DNA of 64,000 nucleotides from Variovorax paradoxus (GTDB taxonomy: Bacteria; Pseudomonadota; Gammaproteobacteria; Burkholderiales; Burkholderiaceae_C), in NCBI RefSeq assembly GCF_024734665.1, contig NZ_CP102931.1, positions 4,958,001 to 5,022,000 of the forward strand, written 5' to 3'. Position numbers and translations under genes: made by a program. Shown here piece after piece: positions 1 through 8,150 of this stretch (positions within the stretch are counted from its first letter, which is position 1; every line of letters begins with the position of its first letter). The notes under the pieces were generated by a model that had not been told where the DNA came from, did not search any database, and was given only the letters and a program-made list of their open reading frames with translations.

Positions 1-538
1 TGCGCTTGGCACGCACGATGCGCTGCGCCACGGTGGCTTCTGGCACGAGAAAGGCGCGCGCGATCTCGTCGGTGGTGAGGCCGCCCATCAGCCGCAACGT
101 GAGCGCCACGCGGGCTTCGGTCGACAGCACCGGGTGGCAGGCGGTGAACACCAGCCGCAGCAGGTCGTCGCCGATGTCGTCGTCAAGCGCGGCATCGACC
201 GCTTCGGCGAAATCGTCTTGTGCCATCTCGTGCTGTGCGTCGATCTCGCGGCCGATTTCGCCGGCCTTGTGCTCGGCCAGCTGCAGGTGGCGCAGGCGGT
301 CGAGCGCGCGGCGCTTGGCCACTGCCGTGAGCCAGGCCGCGGGGTTGTCGGGCACGCCGGATTCGCTCCATTGCTCGAGGGCCGAGACCAGCGCGTCCTG
401 GGCCAGCTCTTCGGCCAGGCCCAAGTCGCGCACCATGCGCGCGACGGTGGCGATGATCTTGGCGGACTCCATGCGCCACACCGCCTCGATGGTGCGGTGG
501 ATGGCGGCGACGTCCGCGCGGCCCTCTTCCCTGATCAC
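1..538 (-). CDS. ECF RNA polymerase sigma factor, ECF42-like (3' end outside window)
   Basis: Leftward gene running off the left edge, so the C-terminus is missing. Read from a GTG at 538-536 it gives a typical long ECF sigma N-terminus: an AIHRTIEAVWRMESAKII-like start, then LAEELAQDALVSALEQW (region 2), NPAAWLTAVAKRRALDRLR, and a region-4 stretch (LRLMGGLTTDEIARAFLVPE). The GTG lies 4 nt after the stop of the upstream DGPF gene; I see no good Shine-Dalgarno, so translation may be coupled. Pairing of such a sigma factor with DGPF/YCII genes is the known signature of the ECF42 group, whose members carry a long C-terminal extension (outside this window). Its target is probably its own operon (see promoter at 1518-1546). 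Confidence 0.85.
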   Translation of the reverse strand, partial: MIREEGRADVAAIHRTIEAVWRMESAKIIATVARMVRDLGLAEELAQDALVSALEQWSESGVPDNPAAWLTAVAKRRALDRLRHLQLAEHKAGEIGREIDAQHEMAQDDFAEAVDAALDDDIGDDLLRLVFTACHPVLSTEARVALTLRLMGGLTTDEIARAFLVPEATVAQRIVRAKR

Positions 539-542
539 GGCT

Positions 543-968
543 TTACGGCGCGGTCTTCTTGACGGTCTGCATCGACGCGAACTCGCTGGTCAGCGCCTGC
601 ACGTCGGCCGGGTAGTCGCCGATTTCCTGGATCTGGCGCACCTCGACGACCTCGTTGTCAGAGCCGGGGCAGCGCGCGGCCCATTCGATGGCGGCGGCGC
701 GAGAAGGCACGTCGATGATCCAGAAGCCGCCGAGCACTTCCTTGGCCTCGGCGAAGGGGCCGTCGACGATCTTGGGCTTCTTGTCCTTGAAGCTCACGCG
801 CGCGCCCATCGAGGGCGGATGCAGGCCGTCGCAGCTGATCAGCACGCCGGCTTTCTGCATCGACTCGTTGTAGGCCATCATGGCCGACACCGCATCGACG
901 TCTTCGGGGATGGTGCCGGGCGCGGCGGTTTCGTAGCCGTGGGGAATCATCAGCAGCATGAATCGCAT
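543..968 (-). CDS. YCII/DGPF-domain protein (second copy)
   Basis: 141 residues starting MRFMLLMIPHGYE, with the diagnostic DGPFAEAKEVLGGFWI segment near residue 70 that names the DGPF (YCII-related) family. The fold is a small ferredoxin-like alpha/beta domain and the biochemical role is unknown; members are habitually encoded next to ECF sigma factors. It lies between a paralogue (1006-1449) and the sigma gene (4 nt downstream), so the three read as one leftward operon. A TCCTT-type ribosome site read on the minus strand (AAGGAGA) sits just upstream of the ATG. Cytoplasmic; no signal peptide. Confidence 0.88.
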   Translation of the reverse strand: MRFMLLMIPHGYETAAPGTIPEDVDAVSAMMAYNESMQKAGVLISCDGLHPPSMGARVSFKDKKPKIVDGPFAEAKEVLGGFWIIDVPSRAAAIEWAARCPGSDNEVVEVRQIQEIGDYPADVQALTSEFASMQTVKKTAP

Positions 969-1005
969 GGTGGGTCTCCTTGGGTTCGATCCGGTTGCGG
1001 CTGCT

Positions 1006-1449
1006 TCAGCTGCCGGCCTTGGTACCGGCCTTGATGTGGGCCTCGGTCTCGGCCCGCAGGCGGTCTTCCTGGGCGAGCAGCTCGGGCGTCATGGAGTCGC
1101 CGAAGTCGGCAGCCTCGAACACCTGGCGGATCTCGATCTCGCCTTCCTGGAAGGGGCTGCGCTTGATCCACTCGATTGCTTCTTCCTTCGACTTGACCTG
1201 GAACAGCCAGAAACCGGCCAGCAGCTCCTTGGTTTCGGCGAAGGGGCCGTCGATGACGGTGCGCTTGGTCGGGCCTTCGCAGCGCACGCGCACGCCTTTG
1301 GAGCTGGGGTGCAGGCCTTCGCCCGCCAGCAGCACGCCGGCCTTGACCAGCTCCTCGTTGAACTTGCCCATGGCGGTGAGTATTTCGGTGCTGGGCATCA
1401 CGCCGGCTTCGGAATCGGCGTTGGCCTTGACCAGAATCATGAATCGCAT
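1006..1449 (-). CDS. YCII/DGPF-domain protein (first copy)
   Basis: 147 residues, starting MRFMILVKANADSEAG, with DGPFAETKELLAGFWLFQV in the middle, the same fold and motif as the neighbouring 543-968 product. It is the first gene of the sigma/DGPF operon. AGGAG lies about 6 nt before the ATG. The C-terminal third (LLAQEDRLRAETEAHIKAG) looks like a charged helix, differing from the paralogue, so the two copies are diverged rather than a recent duplication. Function unknown; inferred to be regulated by, or to modulate, the adjacent ECF sigma factor. Confidence 0.88.
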   Translation of the reverse strand: MRFMILVKANADSEAGVMPSTEILTAMGKFNEELVKAGVLLAGEGLHPSSKGVRVRCEGPTKRTVIDGPFAETKELLAGFWLFQVKSKEEAIEWIKRSPFQEGEIEIRQVFEAADFGDSMTPELLAQEDRLRAETEAHIKAGTKAGS

Positions 1450-1517
1450 GTCGTTTCTCCTGAAGGTTGATGAGACTGGGAGCGGCTGACGAATGAAAAT
1501 TGCCTGCTCCTGTTCAC

Positions 1518-1546
1518 ACGTCGGACGAGCGGAAGACGGATCGACA
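1518..1546 (-). promoter_or_regulatory. Putative ECF42-type promoter of the sigma/DGPF operon
   Basis: Read on the minus strand, TGTCGA (1546-1541) is followed after 17 nt by CGACGT (1523-1518). TGTCGA is the -35 element I recall for ECF42 targets, with a CGA-containing -10. It lies about 70 nt upstream of the first DGPF gene. The match is by eye; autoregulation is inferred. Confidence 0.5.
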
Positions 1547-1593
1547 CGATCGCATCGATCTATTTGTAATTTTGTGTTTCTGAAATCGAGGCT

Positions 1594-2022
1594 TCAGGGC
1601 AGGTAGCCGCAGAAGCGCAGGATGTGGCCGTCAGGCTCCCGGATCGCGAACTCGCGCAGCCCCCAAGGCTGGGAGGTCGGCGGCTCGATGACCGTCACGC
1701 CGCGCTTCACGTAAGCGGCGTGCAGGCCGTCGATGTCCTTGCCCACGTGGATCACGATTTCACCGCGCCAGGGTTTGGCCTCGCGCGAGTTGCATTGCCA
1801 CAGCCTCAGGTAGACCGGGTCGCCGTAGCTGCGGTCGCCCTTCTTCACCCGGGCGTAGCTGGGGGGCTCCCCCGCGATGAAGTCGAGCTCGAAGCCCAGC
1901 ACGTCGCGAAACCAGCGCGCGGCGCGCGACACGTCCGACACCGGCAGCACGGGCTGCACGCCGTGGAATTCATGCAGGGTGCCCAGGTCGGGCGCCGGGC
2001 TCACACCGGCCTTGGTGTTCAT
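1594..2022 (-). CDS. VOC (glyoxalase/bleomycin-resistance) superfamily protein
   Basis: 142 residues from the ATG at 2022; a longer frame upstream has no support because it would overlap the preceding gene. VOC-fold features: a first beta strand HGVQPVLPVSDVSRAARWFRDVLGF and the terminal strand IREPDGHILRFCGYL, with candidate metal ligands His (HGVQP) and Glu (REPDG). Closest in style to glyoxalase-like proteins of unknown substrate. It starts one nucleotide after the stop of the SirB1-type gene (TGAAATG), so the two are probably co-transcribed. Specific substrate cannot be told from sequence. Confidence 0.8.
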   Translation of the reverse strand: MNTKAGVSPAPDLGTLHEFHGVQPVLPVSDVSRAARWFRDVLGFELDFIAGEPPSYARVKKGDRSYGDPVYLRLWQCNSREAKPWRGEIVIHVGKDIDGLHAAYVKRGVTVIEPPTSQPWGLREFAIREPDGHILRFCGYLP

Positions 2023-2023
2023 T

Positions 2024-2875
2024 TCAGCTGGCCATTCGGCGCAACATGGCGACGCGCTCGGCAATCGCGTCGATATCAAGGGCGTCCTCGGCCTTCGCCA
2101 GGTAGGTTTCCAGGTCGCGCACGGCTTGCGCGGTGTTGCCCTGTTCGGCATGCGCGATGCCGCGGTCGCGGTACTCGCCCCAGGCGCTGGGCAACAGGGC
2201 GATCAGGCGGTCTTGTACGGCGATGACGCGCTGCCAGTCTTCCTGCGCGTGGTGCACTTCCTTCAGGTTGCGCAGCATGCGGGCGATGATTTCGCGCGGG
2301 CTTGCGGGCTGCAGATACAGGCCCAGCGGCACGTCGAAGTCGCCGACCAGGCCGTTGCTGCGCTTGTAGGGCTCGAGCCGCTCGCCCAGTTCTTCGCGCG
2401 ACAGCGACTTGCCGGTGAAAGGATCGATCACCACCTGCCCCTTGGGCAGCGTCACCTTGAGCATGAAATGCCCCGGAAACCCGATGCCGCGTGCCTGCAG
2501 GCCCAGGCCCTGCGCCAGTTCCATCCACAGCACGGCCAGCGAGATCGGGATGCCGCGGCGGGTGCGCAGCACGGCGTTCAGGTAGCTGTTGTCAGGGTCG
2601 TAGTAGTCGTTGACGTTGCCGCCGAAGCTCAGGTCATTGAAGAAGAACTGGTTCAGGGCGCGCAGGCGGGCCAGCGGTGCGGCGTCGGCCGGCAGGCGGC
2701 GCTTCAGGCGGGCCAGGAGCTGGTCTACATCGCCAAGCACCTGCTGCACGTCGAGATCGGGGTATTCGTCCTGCGCCAGGCTGGCGGCGGCTTCGAGCAG
2801 CGGAAATTGATCGTCGCTGCGAACCAGCGATTCGAAATACTCCAGTGCGGTAGGAACCTGAAAGCTGAACGTCAT
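2024..2875 (-). CDS. SirB1 family protein (transglutaminase-like fold with TPR tail)
   Basis: 283 residues. The middle holds the SirB1/YchA signature: LNQFFFNDLSFGGNVNDYYD, the RTRRGIPISLAVLW segment, and GFPGHFMLKV, arranged like a transglutaminase-type fold in which the usual Cys is not obvious. The C-terminal 80 residues look like tetratricopeptide helices (EYRDRGIAHAEQGNTAQAV). The family is widespread in proteobacteria; its function is not established. No signal peptide, so presumably cytoplasmic. First gene of a leftward pair with the VOC gene. Confidence 0.85.
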   Translation of the reverse strand: MTFSFQVPTALEYFESLVRSDDQFPLLEAAASLAQDEYPDLDVQQVLGDVDQLLARLKRRLPADAAPLARLRALNQFFFNDLSFGGNVNDYYDPDNSYLNAVLRTRRGIPISLAVLWMELAQGLGLQARGIGFPGHFMLKVTLPKGQVVIDPFTGKSLSREELGERLEPYKRSNGLVGDFDVPLGLYLQPASPREIIARMLRNLKEVHHAQEDWQRVIAVQDRLIALLPSAWGEYRDRGIAHAEQGNTAQAVRDLETYLAKAEDALDIDAIAERVAMLRRMAS

Positions 2876-2950
2876 GTGTCTTTGTAGAGGAGCATTCAGG
2901 GAGCGTCAAGGCGGAACACGTGCGTATTGCCAACGTCCCGCCCGCGGGCC

Positions 2951-4504
2951 TCAGCGGCGCAGAAAGCTGCGCAGCCGCACGCCGACGGCTGCCAGCACGG
3001 CGAAATACAGCAGCGCCGAGCCGGCGATCAGCGCGGCGAGCAGGCCGATGCGCAACAGGCGCTGCTCACGCAGGCCGACCCAGTCGAAATGGCCCGAGCC
3101 CCAGAACAGCAGGCCGGCCAACACCAGCGTGCCCGCCAGCACCTGCAGCGCGAACTTGCCCCAGCCCGGTTCGGGCTTGTAGCTGCCGCGGCGCATCAGG
3201 CCAACCAGCAGCCAGGTCGAATTGACGAGCGCGCCGATGGCGATGGTCAGGGTCAGCGCCGCGTGCTGCAGCACCGGCACCAGGAAGATATTGAGCACCT
3301 GCGTCAGCACCAGCACGCCCACGGCGATGAGCATCGGAGTGCGCGTGTCGTGCTTGGCGTAGTAGCCGGGCGCGAGCACCTTCACAGCCACGATGCCGAC
3401 CAGCCCGACGCCGTAGCCCATCAACGCCAGGGTCGTGCGGCCTACGTCCTCGCCGGTGTACGCGCCGTTGTGAAAGAGCACCGCTACCAGCGGCTTGGCA
3501 AACAGCAGCAGCGCGACGGCGCAAGGCGCCGAAAGCAGTACGACGAGGCGAAGGCCCCAGTCGAGCAGCGACGAATAGCGGGCGTCGTCCTTGGCGGCGC
3601 GGGCGCCGGCCAGCTGCGGCATCAGCACCACGCCGAGCGCCACGCCGAGCATGGCGGTGGGGAATTCCATCAGCCGGTCGGCGTTGGTGATCCAGGTCAC
3701 GCTGCCCACCGCGAGGTGCGAGGCGATCTGCGTGTTGATGAGCAGCGAGATCTGCGCCACGCTCACGCCCAGCAGCGCGGGCAGCATCAACTTGAGCACC
3801 TTGCGCGTGGCCGGGTCGGTCCACGCGGTCCGCAGCGCCCTGAAGCTCGCGCCGACGCGCGGCATCAGCCCGAGCTTGCGCAGCGCCGGAATCTGCAGGG
3901 CCAGCTGCAGCACGCCCCCCACCAGCACGCCCACGCACTGCGCGTAGATCGGTTCGATGCCCCACCGGCGAAACAGCGGCGCCCCGACCACGATCGCCAG
4001 GATCAGCGCGATGTTGAGCAGCACCGGCGACGCCGCCGGCACCGCGAACTTGCGCCAGGTGTTGAGAATGCCGCCCGCCAGCGCCACCAGCGACATGAAG
4101 CCGATGTACGGGAACATCCAGCGCGTCATGATCACGGCCGAGTCGAAGCCGGGCAGTCCGCTCGCCATGGCCCAGACCAGCAGCGGCGCTCCGGCCACGC
4201 CGGCCACGCACACGACCAGCAGCGTCCAGGTGAGCAGCGTGGCGACATGGTCGATCAGCTGCCGGGCGCCCTCTTCCCCGTCTTCGGCCTTGCGCGCGGC
4301 CAGCACCGGCACGAAGGCCTGGCTGAAGGCGCCTTCGCCGAAGACCCGCCGGAACAGGTTGGGGATGCGGAATGCGACGTTGAAGGCGTCGGTCAGCGCG
4401 CTGACGCCGAAAACCGAGGCAAACAGCACGTCGCGCACAAGGCCCGTGATCCGCGAAGCGAGAGTCAGCAGGGAGACGGTGGAGGCGGATTTGAGCAGGG
4501 ACAC
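2951..4504 (-). CDS. murJ: MurJ lipid II flippase (MviN)
   Basis: 517 residues from a GTG at 4504. I prefer this to an ATG 24 codons upstream because MurJ proteins start (M)SLLKSASTVSLLTLASRITG and because the upstream ATG would overlap the rpsT promoter. About 14 hydrophobic segments and the MOP-family SRITGLVRDVLFA and NAFNVAFRIPNLFRRVFGEG-like N-terminal region (here DAFNVAFRIPN, FGEGAFSQAFVPV) support the call. It moves lipid II across the inner membrane for peptidoglycan synthesis. Transcribed away from rpsT, the usual betaproteobacterial arrangement. Confidence 0.95.
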   Translation of the reverse strand: MSLLKSASTVSLLTLASRITGLVRDVLFASVFGVSALTDAFNVAFRIPNLFRRVFGEGAFSQAFVPVLAARKAEDGEEGARQLIDHVATLLTWTLLVVCVAGVAGAPLLVWAMASGLPGFDSAVIMTRWMFPYIGFMSLVALAGGILNTWRKFAVPAASPVLLNIALILAIVVGAPLFRRWGIEPIYAQCVGVLVGGVLQLALQIPALRKLGLMPRVGASFRALRTAWTDPATRKVLKLMLPALLGVSVAQISLLINTQIASHLAVGSVTWITNADRLMEFPTAMLGVALGVVLMPQLAGARAAKDDARYSSLLDWGLRLVVLLSAPCAVALLLFAKPLVAVLFHNGAYTGEDVGRTTLALMGYGVGLVGIVAVKVLAPGYYAKHDTRTPMLIAVGVLVLTQVLNIFLVPVLQHAALTLTIAIGALVNSTWLLVGLMRRGSYKPEPGWGKFALQVLAGTLVLAGLLFWGSGHFDWVGLREQRLLRIGLLAALIAGSALLYFAVLAAVGVRLRSFLRR

Positions 4505-4559
4505 GGGGGCCGAGTGTAGGGCCCGCGAAGGTGCCGAAACGGGCCGATTCGGGCGCGAA

Positions 4560-4589
4560 TTGGGCAAAAGGGCCAACCCGGCCTATAAT
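4560..4589 (+). promoter_or_regulatory. Promoter of rpsT
   Basis: TTGGGC (4560-4565), an 18-nt spacer and a perfect TATAAT (4584-4589), followed about 45 nt later by the rpsT start with AAGGAAC as ribosome site (4622-4628). Seen directly; a strong sigma-70 promoter fits a ribosomal protein gene. Confidence 0.75.
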
Positions 4590-4635
4590 GGAGAGCTTTG
4601 CTGCATCATCCTCAGACACCTAAGGAACATTAAAT

Positions 4636-4950
4636 ATGGCATCCGCCAAGCCCAAGAAGAAGAACCCGCGCCTCGCCTCCGGCCGTAAGCGCGTCCGCCA
4701 GGACACCAAGCTCAACGCTGCGAACACCTCGCTGCGCTCCAAATACCGTACCGCTGTCAAGAACGTCGAAAAGGCTGTTCTGGCTGGCGACAAGACCAAG
4801 GCAAGCGAACTGTTCGCGAAGGCCCAGAGCATCGTCGACACCGTCGCCGACAAGGGCATCTTCCACAAGAACAAGGCAGCCCGCGACAAGAGCCGCCTGT
4901 CGGCCAAGGTCAAGGCCCTCGCCCTCGCGCCTGAAAAGGCCGCCGCCTGA
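4636..4950 (+). CDS. rpsT: 30S ribosomal protein S20
   Basis: 104 residues, rich in Lys and Arg, beginning [19 protein letters not shown] and containing the conserved helical [19 protein letters not shown] and [17 protein letters not shown] segments of S20. It binds 16S rRNA in the small subunit. Slightly longer than E. coli S20 (87 residues), due to an Ala/Pro-rich C-terminal tail. Monocistronic, with a strong promoter upstream and a factor-independent terminator about 70 nt downstream. Confidence 0.97.
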
Positions 4951-5020
4951 CACCTGTCAGGCAAGCCCGGACCGGAATTCTCCAGTCCGCCGTTTGATCG
5001 GGGTGCGCTGCAGCAAAGTG

Positions 5021-5045
5021 AAAAACCGCCTTCGGGCGGTTTTTT
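5021..5045 (+). terminator. Rho-independent terminator after rpsT
   Basis: A perfect 6-bp stem (ACCGCC/GGCGGT) closed by a TTCG tetraloop, flanked by AAAA and a run of T. The symmetrical A/T flanks mean it could also act on transcripts arriving from the right. Confidence 0.85.
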
Positions 5046-5096
5046 CATGCCCGTTCGGTTCATGAACCCGGGCGGATGGACAAGAAAAAAGGCCCG

Positions 5097-5426
5097 TCAG
5101 GCCTTCTTGGGAGGGATGGGCGTGTCGGGCACCAGACAGGCCTCGGCCACCTGCAGGTCGTTGTCTCTCGCGAAGTTCACGCAGAAATCCCAGGCCATCG
5201 GCTCGGCATCGCGCAGCTCGCGGTTCACGATCACGCACTTCACGCCGTTGATGGTCGTCGGAATGCACCAGGGCGAGTAGCTCAGGTGGCTGCCCGGATA
5301 GGCGCCACCGGGGCGAAAAGAGCACATCACGCCGGCCAGACGCTCGGCCCAATCGCTGGGGCGGAATGTCCGGCCATCCTTGGTGATGCCCTGGATGAAG
5401 ATTTCTTTGGCAGTGGGGGAAATCAT
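5097..5426 (-). CDS. DUF3579 family protein
   Basis: 109 residues from the ATG at 5426 (MISPTAKEIFIQGITKDGR). The conserved body FRPSDWAERLAGVMCSF and SPWCIPTTINGVKCVIVNRE is characteristic of DUF3579, a small betaproteobacterial family of unknown function. It diverges from argD with a 160-nt intergenic region between them, a neighbourhood I recall as common in Burkholderiales. The longer open frame upstream (to 5552) lacks conserved sequence and is not used. Confidence 0.85.
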   Translation of the reverse strand: MISPTAKEIFIQGITKDGRTFRPSDWAERLAGVMCSFRPGGAYPGSHLSYSPWCIPTTINGVKCVIVNRELRDAEPMAWDFCVNFARDNDLQVAEACLVPDTPIPPKKA

Positions 5427-5587
5427 CGTTGAATGAGGCGACCGGAGCGGGTGCTGCGGTGCAGCAAGCGATTCTATCCGCGGCACTTTTTGCATCCTGA
5501 ACATGGGGCATTGCTGTAATGCGGAATCCTCAACGAAGCCGTCAAACGGCACGCCTAGAATCCGCCTTCCCTATCTGGAGAACCCGA

Positions 5588-6796
5588 ATGAGCGCTACCG
5601 CCCAGCCCACCTCGCCCCACGTCATGAACACTTACGGTCGCCTGCCGATCGCACTGTCGCACGGTCAGGGTTGCCGAGTCTGGGACACCACGGGCAAGGC
5701 CTACATCGACGGCCTCGGCGGCATTGCCGTGAACACGCTGGGCCACAACCACCCCGAGCTGGTGCCCGCCCTGCAGGATCAACTGACCAAGCTGATCCAC
5801 AGCTCCAACTACTACCACGTGACCGGCCAGGAACAGCTCGCCGCCAAGCTGACCGAGATTTCGGGCCTCACCAACGCGTTTTTCTGCTGCACCGGCCTCG
5901 AAGCCAACGAAGCCGCCCTGAAGCTGGCGCGCAAGTTCGGCCACGACAAGGGCATCGAGCGCCCCGAAATCGTCGTCTACGAAGCCGCCTTCCACGGCCG
6001 CAGCATCGCCACCCTCTCGGCCACCGGCAACCCCAAGGTGCAGGCCGGCTTCGGCCCGCTGGTCGAGGGCTTCATCCGCGTGCCGCTGAACGACATCGAA
6101 GCGCTGAAGAAGGCCACCGAAGGCAACCCGAACGTGGTCGCCGTGTTCTTCGAAACCATCCAGGGTGAAGGCGGCATCCACCCGATGCGCGTCGAATACC
6201 TCAAACAGGTGCGCCAACTCTGCGACGAGCGCGACTGGCTCATGATGATCGACGAAGTGCAATGCGGCATGGGCCGCACCGGCAAGTGGTTCGCCCACCA
6301 GTGGGCGGGTATCAAGCCCGACGTGATGCCGCTGGCCAAGGGCCTGGGCTCGGGCGTGCCGATCGGCGCCGTGGTGGCCGGCCCCAAGGCCGCCAACATC
6401 TTCGGCCCGGGCAACCACGGCACCACCTTCGGCGGCAACCCGCTCGCCATGCGCGCAGGTGTCGAAACCATCCGCATCATGGAAGAGCACAAGCTGCTCG
6501 AGAACGCCGCCACCGTCGGCGCCCACCTGAAGGCCGCGCTGGAGCGCGAAATCGGCAGCCTGCCCGGCGTGAAGGAAATCCGCGGCCAGGGCCTGATGCT
6601 CGGCATCGAGCTCGACCGTCCCTGCGGCGTGATCCTGAACCGCGCCTGCGACGCCGGCCTGCTGCTGAGCGTGACGGCCGACAAGGTGATCCGCCTCGTC
6701 CCGCCGCTCATCCTGAGCATCGCCGAGGCCGACGAGATCGTCGCCATCCTCGCGCCCATCGTCAAAAACTTCCTGTCGGAGCCTGCCGCCCAATGA
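5588..6796 (+). CDS. argD: Acetylornithine/aspartate-family class III aminotransferase (ArgD-like)
   Basis: 402 residues from the ATG at 5588, preceded by GGAG at 5577-5580. Class III PLP aminotransferase: IDGLGGIAVNTLGHNHPELV near the start, FFCCTGLEANEAALKLAR, FHGRSIATLSATGNPK, DEVQCGMGRTGKWF, and the PLP lysine in PLAKGLGSGVPIGAV. It converts N-acetylglutamate semialdehyde to N-acetylornithine in arginine synthesis; some members also use succinyl-diaminopimelate precursors. Its stop overlaps the argF start (ATGA), so translation of the two is coupled, which supports ArgD rather than a catabolic transaminase. Confidence 0.92.
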   Translation: MSATAQPTSPHVMNTYGRLPIALSHGQGCRVWDTTGKAYIDGLGGIAVNTLGHNHPELVPALQDQLTKLIHSSNYYHVTGQEQLAAKLTEISGLTNAFFCCTGLEANEAALKLARKFGHDKGIERPEIVVYEAAFHGRSIATLSATGNPKVQAGFGPLVEGFIRVPLNDIEALKKATEGNPNVVAVFFETIQGEGGIHPMRVEYLKQVRQLCDERDWLMMIDEVQCGMGRTGKWFAHQWAGIKPDVMPLAKGLGSGVPIGAVVAGPKAANIFGPGNHGTTFGGNPLAMRAGVETIRIMEEHKLLENAATVGAHLKAALEREIGSLPGVKEIRGQGLMLGIELDRPCGVILNRACDAGLLLSVTADKVIRLVPPLILSIAEADEIVAILAPIVKNFLSEPAAQ

Positions 6797-7734
6797 CGAC
6801 CGCCACGACGACCGCACCCGCCGCCATCCGGCACTACCTGCAGTTCTCGGACTTCACTGCCGACGAGTACGCCTACCTCTTCGATCGCATGGCGATCATC
6901 AAGAAGAAGTTCAAGACCTACGAAAAGCACCAGCCGCTGGTCGACCGCACGCTGGCCATGATTTTCGAGAAGGCCAGCACGCGCACCCGCGTGAGCTTCG
7001 AGGCCGGCATGTACCAGCTCGGCGGCAGCGTGGTCCACCTGACCACGGGCGACAGCCAGCTCGGCCGCGCCGAGCCCATCGAGGACAGCGCCAAGGTCAT
7101 CAGCCGCATGGTCGACATCGTGATGATCCGCACCTACGAGCAGACCAAGATCGACACCTTTGCGGCGCACTCGCGCGTGCCCGTCATCAACGGGCTGACC
7201 AACGAGTTCCACCCCTGCCAGATCCTCGCTGACATCTTCACCTACATCGAGCACCGCGGCTCCATCCAGGGCAAGACGGTGGCGTGGGTGGGCGACGGCA
7301 ACAACATGGCCAACACCTGGCTGCAGGCGGCCGAGATCCTGGGCTTCACGGTGCACGTGAGCACGCCCAGCGGCTACGAGGTCGACCAGTCGATCGCCGG
7401 CATCCGCTCGGGCGACAGCTACAAGGTCTTCAAGGACCCGATGGAAGCCTGCCGCGGCGCCGACCTCGTCACCACCGACGTCTGGACCAGCATGGGCTAC
7501 GAGGCCGAGAACGAAGCGCGCCGCAAGGCCTTTGCCGACTGGTGCGTCGACGAGGACATGATGCGCATCGCCCAGCCCGGAGCCCTGTTTATGCACTGCC
7601 TGCCCGCCCACCGCGGCGAAGAAGTGCAGGCCGAAGTCATCGACGGGCCGCAGTCGGTGGTGTGGGACGAGGCCGAGAACCGCCTGCACGCACAAAAGGC
7701 GCTGATGGAGTTCCTGCTCCTCGGCAGGCTCTGA
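6793..7734 (+). CDS. argF: Ornithine carbamoyltransferase
   Basis: 313 residues from the ATG that overlaps the argD stop. All transcarbamylase signatures are present: the carbamoyl-phosphate motif STRTR (KASTRTRVSFE), HPCQILAD, the DGNNMANTW ornithine-side segment, and the catalytic HCLPAHRGEEV near the C-terminus. It makes citrulline from ornithine and carbamoyl phosphate in the cytoplasm. Second gene of the argD-argF pair; ends 26 nt before the next gene. Confidence 0.96.
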   Translation: MTTATTTAPAAIRHYLQFSDFTADEYAYLFDRMAIIKKKFKTYEKHQPLVDRTLAMIFEKASTRTRVSFEAGMYQLGGSVVHLTTGDSQLGRAEPIEDSAKVISRMVDIVMIRTYEQTKIDTFAAHSRVPVINGLTNEFHPCQILADIFTYIEHRGSIQGKTVAWVGDGNNMANTWLQAAEILGFTVHVSTPSGYEVDQSIAGIRSGDSYKVFKDPMEACRGADLVTTDVWTSMGYEAENEARRKAFADWCVDEDMMRIAQPGALFMHCLPAHRGEEVQAEVIDGPQSVVWDEAENRLHAQKALMEFLLLGRL

Positions 7735-7760
7735 TTCTCTGAAGCACAAGGCGCAGCCGC

Positions 7761-8075
7761 ATGTCCGATTGCCAGCAATGCGGCGCCTGCTGCGCCAGCT
7801 ACCGTGTCGACTTCAGCGTACATGAGCTCGACGACAACGGCGGCAAGGTGCCTTCGGGCCTCGCCGTCGAAGTGAACGACGCCATCTGCCGCATGCGTGG
7901 CACCGACCACACGCCCATGCGCTGCGCCGCGCTCACCGGCAAGATCGGCCAGGCCGTGGGCTGCGGCATCTACGAATGGCGCCCCAATCCGTGCCACGAG
8001 TTGCAGGCCGGCAGCGACGCCTGCGAGCGGGCGCGGGCCCGGCACGGGCTGCCCGCGCTGTCGTCGTCGCACTGA
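7761..8075 (+). CDS. YkgJ-type Cys-cluster protein
   Basis: 104 residues beginning with the zinc- or iron-binding CxxCxxCC motif (CQQCGACCASYRVDF), followed by a conserved MRGTDHTPMRCAALTGKIGQ segment and GCGIYEWRPNPCHEL. This is the YkgJ/PF03692 family of predicted metal-binding proteins; function is not established. Same strand as argF with a 26-nt gap, so it may be read through from that operon. Confidence 0.85.
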   Translation: MSDCQQCGACCASYRVDFSVHELDDNGGKVPSGLAVEVNDAICRMRGTDHTPMRCAALTGKIGQAVGCGIYEWRPNPCHELQAGSDACERARARHGLPALSSSH

Positions 8076-8097
8076 GTCGGTTCAACTCGTCACGTTC

Positions 8098-8119
8098 GGT
8101 GTTGGAAATAACCGACACC
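8098..8119. promoter_or_regulatory. Inverted repeat upstream of kynB, candidate operator
   Basis: GGTGTTGG and CCGACACC separated by AAATAA: the arms match at 7 of 8 positions. It sits 32 nt before the kynB start, where the operon promoter should be. A Lrp-type regulator (KynR) controls kyn genes in some proteobacteria; none is encoded here, so the cognate factor is unknown. Confidence 0.4.
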
Positions 8120-8150
8120 ACGACCCCTCGCCCGGCGCTAACTTCGCGCC

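Noticed and set aside
2927..4519. Long rightward frame opposite murJ
   Set aside because: Composition is Gln/His/Arg-rich shadow coding with no domain; murJ on the other strand is certain.
4505..4576. ATG at 4576 as start of murJ
   Set aside because: The extra 24 residues do not look like MurJ, and the region holds the rpsT promoter; the GTG at 4504 matches the family start.
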